Assembly (NCBI GenBank): GCA_022545625.1
Contig: JACZQS010000177.1
Coordinates: 1-5,721, forward strand
DNA: 5,721 nucleotides
From: Pseudomonadota bacterium
GTDB lineage: Bacteria > Pseudomonadota > Gammaproteobacteria > GCA-001735895
Reading direction: 5' to 3'
Shown here: in pieces, positions 1 through 3,925 of the stretch
Layout of the letters: every line of letters starts with the position of its first letter
Numbering within the stretch: position 1 is the first letter of the stretch
Position numbers and translations under genes: made by a program
The notes under the pieces: model-generated
Databases searched by the model: none
Seen by the model: only the letters and a program-made list of their open reading frames with translations
What the model was told of the DNA's origin: nothing

Positions 1-33
1 TCTCGGAATTTTGCAATGATCCCGGTGTTATTA

Positions 34-57
34 GATTCCTGCTTTCGCAGGAATGAC
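34..57 (-). repeat. Complete hairpin repeat, distal copy, downstream of rpoD
   Basis: This 24-bp unit is identical to the one at 112-135. It contains a perfect 8-bp inverted repeat, ATTCCTGC (35-42) and GCAGGAAT (47-54), separated by 4 nt. Read on the rpoD mRNA strand the loop is GAAA closed by a C-G pair, a GNRA-type tetraloop; the opposite strand would have a less stable UUUC loop. No run of T follows the stem on the minus strand, so it is not a canonical intrinsic terminator. Short ATTCC...GGAAT palindromes of this style (for example neisserial dRS3 and REP-like elements) are known as dispersed intergenic repeats in proteobacteria. Membership of a named family is inference. Confidence 0.8.
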
Positions 58-65
58 ATCATTTA

Positions 66-99
66 TCGCAGGAATGACGTATTTAGTTTTCGGAATGAC
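66..99 (-). repeat. Two partial copies of the hairpin repeat
   Basis: Between the two complete hairpins lie two truncated units that keep only one arm. On the minus strand, 78-66 reads GTCATTCCTGCGA, a perfect half copy lacking the closing arm. Positions 99-92 read GTCATTCC and then diverge. Neither can fold as the complete copies do. They look like decayed or partly duplicated units. Confidence 0.65.
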
Positions 100-111
100 G
101 CCATGCCCAAT

Positions 112-135
112 GATTCCTGCTTTCGCAGGAATGAC
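112..135 (-). repeat. Complete hairpin repeat, copy nearest the rpoD stop
   Basis: The unit is identical over 24 bp to the copy at 34-57, with arms at 113-120 and 125-132 and a GAAA loop on the rpoD-sense strand. It begins 24 bp past the rpoD stop codon, so it would lie in the 3' untranslated part of the rpoD mRNA. A role in protecting the mRNA from 3' exonucleases, as shown for REP elements in other genes, is possible but is inference. No T tract follows, so termination is not supported. Confidence 0.8.
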
Positions 136-159
136 AGGGGGTGTGATTGTAGCGGAAAG

Positions 160-1962
160 CTAATCGGCGTCAATAAAACTTCTGAGTTGCTCTGATCGGC
201 TTGGGTGACGCAGTTTGCGCAGTGCCTTGGCTTCGATTTGACGGATACGTTCGCGTGTGACATCGAATTGCTTGCCGACTTCTTCGAGCGTGTGGTCTGT
301 ATTCATGTCGATACCGAAACGCATGCGTAACACCTTTGCCTCACGCGGTGTCAGGCTCGACAGGATTTCGCGAGTCGATTCCGATAGCCCGGCATTGGTT
401 GCCGTGTCTGAGGGTAACAGTACGTTGATGTCTTCGATAAAATCGCCCAGGTTTGAATCTTCATCGTCACCGATCGGGGTTGCCATCGAGATCGGTTCTT
501 TGGATATTTTCAATACCTTGCGAACTTTATCCTCGGGCAGTTCCATGCGCTCGGCCAGTTCTTCCGGTTGCGGGTCACGTCCGAGTTCCTGCAACATCTG
601 GCGCGAAATACGGTTCAGCTTGTTGATGGTCTCGATCATGTGAACAGGAATACGGATGGTTCGTGCCTGGTCGGCAATAGATCGGGTAATTGCCTGTCGA
701 ATCCACCAGGTGGCGTAGGTCGAAAACTTGTAACCGCGACGGTATTCAAATTTGTCGACTGCTTTCATCAGGCCGATATTGCCTTCCTGGATTAAATCGA
801 GAAACTGCAGCCCACGGTTGGTATATTTTTTCGCGATGGAGATAACCAGACGCAGGTTGGCCTCGATCATTTCTTTCTTCGCGCGTCGCGCCTTGGCTTC
901 GCCGATCGACATCTTGCGGTTGATTTCCTTGATCTCGTGGATCGTCAGGTGCGAGATTTTTTCGATGTTCTTCAGTCTTTTCTGGTGGCGGATGACTTCA
1001 TCTTTGGATTCTCTCAGCGTCGCTGTGTAGTCTTCCTCAGTTTTTAAATGATCATCTACCCAGTCCAAATTGGTTTCGTTTGCCCTGAAGGTTTCGATGA
1101 ATGTTTTACGCGGCATGTTCGACTGTTTGACACAGATATTGAGAATCGTGCGTTCGTTGGTACGTACCCGATTAATCACTTCCTTAAGATTTGCGCCGAG
1201 CCTATCGATAAACAAAGGCAGTAGCTTGATCTCCATCAGCTCCTTTACCGCCTTGCTCATGTGGCGGTCATAGACCTTGCTATCGTCGGCGGTGATTGCC
1301 TCCATCGCTTTATTGAAACCCCTGCTGATTTTCCTAAAGCGCTTGGCGGCTTCTACCGGATCGGGTCCGGTATCCTCAACTTCTTCATCCTCGTCATCGT
1401 CCTCGGAGTTCTGCGTGACCGCTGGCATCGGGATGGCGTTGGGATCTTCGTCTGGATCGACGTAACCCACCAGCAAATCGGTCAATTTGGCTTCTTCCTC
1501 CTGGACTTCTTGATAACGTTTGAGGATCAGTCGCATCGTGTCGGGATAGCGTGCGAGCGCACTCATAGCCTGATTCAGGCCGTTTTCAATACGACGCGCG
1601 ATCTTGATTTCACCTTCGCGGGTGAGTAGTTCGACGGTACCCATTTCGCGCATGTACATGCGCACTGGATCGGTGGTGCGACCAAATTCACTATCCAGGG
1701 ATGCCAGCGCCGCTGCGGCTTCTTCGACAGCGTCTTCATCGGGCTCGGTCTCGGTATCGTTCAGTATTTCGTTAGTTTCGGTTGGCGCAGATTCATGGAC
1801 CTTGATGCCCATGTCGTTAATCATACGAATGATATCTTCGATCCGCTCGGGTTCGACGATACCTTCGGGGAGGTGATCATTGACTTCGGTGTAGGTGAGA
1901 AAACCCTGTTCTTTGCCTTTTGCTATCAGCTCTTTTAAACGGGACTGTTGATCTTGATCCAT
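160..1962 (-). CDS. rpoD: RNA polymerase primary sigma factor RpoD (sigma-70)
   Basis: This is the housekeeping sigma factor, which binds core RNA polymerase in the cytoplasm, recognises -35/-10 promoters and helps open DNA. The complete ORF is 600 aa (E. coli 613). Region 1.1 covers about residues 1-80, with the family motif GKEQGFLTYTEVNDHLPE. Region 1.2 follows around 95-127 (GRTTDPVRMYMREMGTVELL). A non-conserved insert of about 130-350 includes an acidic run near 187-197. Region 2 lies at about 355-440 (RRAKKEMIEANLRLVISIAKK, then the -10-binding and melting segment YKFSTYATWWIRQAITR). Region 3 is about 445-520. Region 4 ends with the helix-turn-helix at about 557-584 (TLEEVGKQFDVTRERIRQIE). 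The start is fixed by homology (MDQDQQSRLKEL) and by GAGG just upstream; the stop is TAG. A conserved Glu in the region 3 motif ISMETPIG is Ala494 here. Expression probably comes both from the intergenic promoter and from read-through from dnaG. Identity is certain. Confidence 0.99.
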   Translation of the reverse strand: MDQDQQSRLKELIAKGKEQGFLTYTEVNDHLPEGIVEPERIEDIIRMINDMGIKVHESAPTETNEILNDTETEPDEDAVEEAAAALASLDSEFGRTTDPVRMYMREMGTVELLTREGEIKIARRIENGLNQAMSALARYPDTMRLILKRYQEVQEEEAKLTDLLVGYVDPDEDPNAIPMPAVTQNSEDDDEDEEVEDTGPDPVEAAKRFRKISRGFNKAMEAITADDSKVYDRHMSKAVKELMEIKLLPLFIDRLGANLKEVINRVRTNERTILNICVKQSNMPRKTFIETFRANETNLDWVDDHLKTEEDYTATLRESKDEVIRHQKRLKNIEKISHLTIHEIKEINRKMSIGEAKARRAKKEMIEANLRLVISIAKKYTNRGLQFLDLIQEGNIGLMKAVDKFEYRRGYKFSTYATWWIRQAITRSIADQARTIRIPVHMIETINKLNRISRQMLQELGRDPQPEELAERMELPEDKVRKVLKISKEPISMATPIGDDEDSNLGDFIEDINVLLPSDTATNAGLSESTREILSSLTPREAKVLRMRFGIDMNTDHTLEEVGKQFDVTRERIRQIEAKALRKLRHPSRSEQLRSFIDAD

Positions 1963-1966
1963 GGTG

Positions 1967-1970
1967 CCTC
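1967..1970 (-). promoter_or_regulatory. Ribosome binding site of rpoD
   Basis: The minus strand reads GAGGCACC directly before the ATG at 1962-1960. GAGG matches the anti-Shine-Dalgarno core with a short 4-nt spacer. It supports the ATG at 1962 as the start and lies outside the paired ends of the upstream leader, so it should remain accessible. Confidence 0.65.
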
Positions 1971-1988
1971 GACGGTGAAAGGGATGTT

Positions 1989-2111
1989 GGGAATCTCTGA
2001 GTGGGTTCTATGGAGGCCCTGGCCCTCACAGCGGTTCGGAATCGAGGCGCGACTTCGCAAGCAGGCTAAAGCACTCGCAGAGAAATCTATAAAGCTCACT
2101 CAGAGGATCCC
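1989..2111 (-). promoter_or_regulatory. Putative structured leader (or small TIR element) upstream of rpoD
   Basis: The ends of this 123-bp segment are complementary. On the minus strand GGGATCCTCTGAGTG (2111-2097) faces CACTCAGAGATTCCC (2003-1989). They pair as 9 bp (CTCTGAGTG), a 2x2 internal mismatch and 4 more bp (GGGA/TCCC), so 13 of 15 positions pair. The 5' arm would begin about 7 nt after the predicted transcription start, and the 3' arm ends 26 nt before the rpoD ATG, as expected for a leader RNA helix closing an inner domain of about 93 nt. Within that domain, 2087-2072 (GATTTCTCTGCGAGTG) resembles the 5' arm and could compete for the 3' arm. The same geometry could instead mark terminal inverted repeats of a MITE-like insertion, although I see no target-site duplication. 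The complementarity is directly visible; the function is inferred. Confidence 0.4.
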
Positions 2112-2124
2112 AGACTAATCCACC

Positions 2125-2154
2125 AGTATATAAGACTTATTTAAGATTTTGCAA
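2125..2154 (-). promoter_or_regulatory. Candidate sigma-70 promoter for rpoD
   Basis: On the minus strand TTGCAA (2154-2149, 4 of 6 to TTGACA) is separated by 18 bp from TATACT (2130-2125, 5 of 6 to TATAAT). The spacer and surroundings are AT-rich compared with the flanking genes. Transcription would start near 2119-2117, giving a leader of about 155 nt before the rpoD ATG. It lies just after the dnaG stop, where a promoter would allow rpoD to be expressed independently of dnaG. It was assigned by eye from the consensus. An AU-rich RNase E processing site, as known between dnaG and rpoD in E. coli, is an alternative reading. Confidence 0.5.
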
Positions 2155-2171
2155 GCTAATAGCCAGTGTTA

Positions 2172-3890
2172 TCAGGCTTTTGTGAATAATTGCCTGTGTT
2201 CCTGTTTTTCAGAATCGGACAGGGTTTCGCCGGACTGTAATTTGTCGATCAGTAGCTCTCTGCGGTGATGAATATATTTCTTTTGCAGTTGCTCCAGGCA
2301 GTTTTCGAACATCAGGTCGATGCTTTCTTCATTTTCCATCGCAGGTTGGGTTGCGGCCAGTTTGTAAAGGTGAGGTTCATGCTCGTTGCCCTTGAAACGA
2401 TCCAGCAGGTTCTGGGTACTGATCCCGGGTTCTTCGTGGATTTTATCGAGCAGTTGTAATAGTAAACCGACACCGGGAATATTTGTTTCTGCCAGTTCGT
2501 GATGTGCGCCTGTGCTATCGGCAAGCGAGGGTTTCTGAAGTAATAAATTGATAGCCAGACGAGTTGGGGTCCAGTGTTGCTCGGGCAGTTTGAGCTTGTT
2601 CCCTGGCGCCGATCTTTCGTGGCCTAAAATCTTGAGCAATCGATTGTCGAGTTTAACCGACAGTTGGTGTTCGACTTCGCCGAGAATTTGATCTCTCAGG
2701 CTCTGCAACGGTATCTGGATGAAATAAGGACGCAGACGATCAAGGAACTGGGATTTGCCCTCGAGTGTTTTTATGTTGCACTGCGAAAGCAGGGTCCCGA
2801 ACAGAAATTCGGTCAGGGTTTCAGCATTGTCGAGCTGATTTTGAAAACCCTGCTCACCATGTTCCCTGATATAGCTGTCGGGGTCCTGTCCATCGGGCAG
2901 GAATAAAAATCGTGCCAGGCGGCCTTCTTTTAAAGACACCAGGCACTGTTCGAGGGAACGCCAGGCGGCTTTCTTGCCGGCTGCATCAGCGTCAAAGCAA
3001 AATACCAGGTTTTTACAGCTGCGAAACAGTTTTTCAATCTGTGCGTTATTAACAGCGGTGCCGAGGGTGGCGACAGCGGTTTTGATGCCATGTTCCGCGA
3101 GCGCAATGACATCCATATAACCCTCGGTAATGAATATCTGTTCGATCACCTGGACCGCTTTTTTCAGTTCGTAAAGGCCATATATTTCCTCGCCCTTGTG
3201 AAACACTGGCGACTCGGGGGAATTCAGGTATTTGGGTTGGTCCTCGGCATCGATGACACGGCCGCCAAATGCTATCGTGCGTCCGCGCCGATCACGAATA
3301 GGAAACATCAAGCGATGACGGAACCGGTCGTAATGCCGTCCATTGTCTTTCTCGATCAACATACCGGCGTCGGTCAGCGACTTCGGTTCACCGCTCAGGT
3401 TGTTCCAGCCGGGTGGCGCATAGCCGATCGCAAAGTCCCTGGCTATTTCACCACTGATGCCACGTAGTTTTAAATAATCGACTGCTTCGGGGTGTAGCTT
3501 GAGCTGTGCCAGATAAAAATCGGTGCATTGTTGTAAGGTCGTAAATATCGATTCGGAGTCCTTGTGCGACTGCCGGGGAGCCTGCCCCTTCTCATAGGGA
3601 ACTTCAACGCCGATCATCTGCGCCAGCGATTCGATCGACTCGACAAATTCCATATGGTCGTAATCCATCAAAAAACTGATCGCATTGCCGTGTTGCTGGC
3701 AACCGAAACAATGGTAAAACTGCTTGTTCTGGCTCACCGAAAACGAGGATGTTTTCTCGTTGTGGAAAGGGCAGCAGGCCCAGTATTCCTTGCCTTTCTT
3801 CTTTAATGGCACGCGCGCGTCGATCACTTCGACGATGTCGACACGGTTGAGCAGATCGTCAATGAATGAGCGTGGGATTCTACCGGCCAT
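2172..3890 (-). CDS. dnaG: DNA primase DnaG
   Basis: DnaG makes the short RNA primers for lagging-strand and origin synthesis at the replication fork, recruited by the DnaB helicase. The complete ORF is 572 aa (E. coli 581). The N-terminal CHC2 zinc-binding domain has ligands Cys40, His43, Cys61 and Cys64 (CCPFHNEKTSSF ... HCFGC). The catalytic core contains YDRFRHRLMFPIRDRRGR (about 187-204) and KYLNSPESPVFHKG (220-233). The TOPRIM metal-binding residues are Glu256 in EGYMD and Asp300 and Asp302 in FDADAAG, followed by LPDGQDPD (331-338). The divergent DnaB-interacting domain is about 435-572. All catalytic features are present, so it should be functional. The ATG start is set by the conserved MAGRIPRSFI, because no clear Shine-Dalgarno sequence precedes it (CTAGATTACCC before ATG). 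It starts 35 bp after gltB with no terminator between, so co-transcription with gltB or a promoter inside gltB is likely. rpoD follows after 209 bp. Stop is TGA. Confidence 0.99.
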   Translation of the reverse strand: MAGRIPRSFIDDLLNRVDIVEVIDARVPLKKKGKEYWACCPFHNEKTSSFSVSQNKQFYHCFGCQQHGNAISFLMDYDHMEFVESIESLAQMIGVEVPYEKGQAPRQSHKDSESIFTTLQQCTDFYLAQLKLHPEAVDYLKLRGISGEIARDFAIGYAPPGWNNLSGEPKSLTDAGMLIEKDNGRHYDRFRHRLMFPIRDRRGRTIAFGGRVIDAEDQPKYLNSPESPVFHKGEEIYGLYELKKAVQVIEQIFITEGYMDVIALAEHGIKTAVATLGTAVNNAQIEKLFRSCKNLVFCFDADAAGKKAAWRSLEQCLVSLKEGRLARFLFLPDGQDPDSYIREHGEQGFQNQLDNAETLTEFLFGTLLSQCNIKTLEGKSQFLDRLRPYFIQIPLQSLRDQILGEVEHQLSVKLDNRLLKILGHERSAPGNKLKLPEQHWTPTRLAINLLLQKPSLADSTGAHHELAETNIPGVGLLLQLLDKIHEEPGISTQNLLDRFKGNEHEPHLYKLAATQPAMENEESIDLMFENCLEQLQKKYIHHRRELLIDKLQSGETLSDSEKQEHRQLFTKA

Positions 3891-3925
3891 GGGTAATCTA
3901 GCTGCAGGTAGTCACGGCAAAATAT

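Noticed and set aside
17..30. 14-bp identity between 17-30 and 4222-4235 (TGATCCCGGTGTTA)
   Set aside because: The flanks do not match, and the second copy is ordinary gltB coding sequence, so chance is the simplest explanation.
34..135. Short CRISPR-like array
   Set aside because: Only two complete units exist, the inner units are partial, spacings are 36/21/21 bp, and no cas gene is present. It fits a palindromic intergenic repeat cluster better.
34..135. Intrinsic terminators after rpoD
   Set aside because: The hairpins are good but neither is followed by a T tract on the minus strand.
257..1629. Several plus-strand open frames opposite rpoD
   Set aside because: All lie antisense to conserved sigma-70 domains, overlap each other in different frames and show no recognisable domains.
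2021..2058. Small hairpins inside the rpoD leader (GAGG/CCTC around 2021; GCGA/TCGC around 2053)
   Set aside because: Stems are only 3-4 bp or the loop is too short; not supportable as separate features.
2312..3467. Alternative-frame open frames on both strands within dnaG
   Set aside because: They overlap the complete, motif-bearing primase ORF and look like frame shadows.
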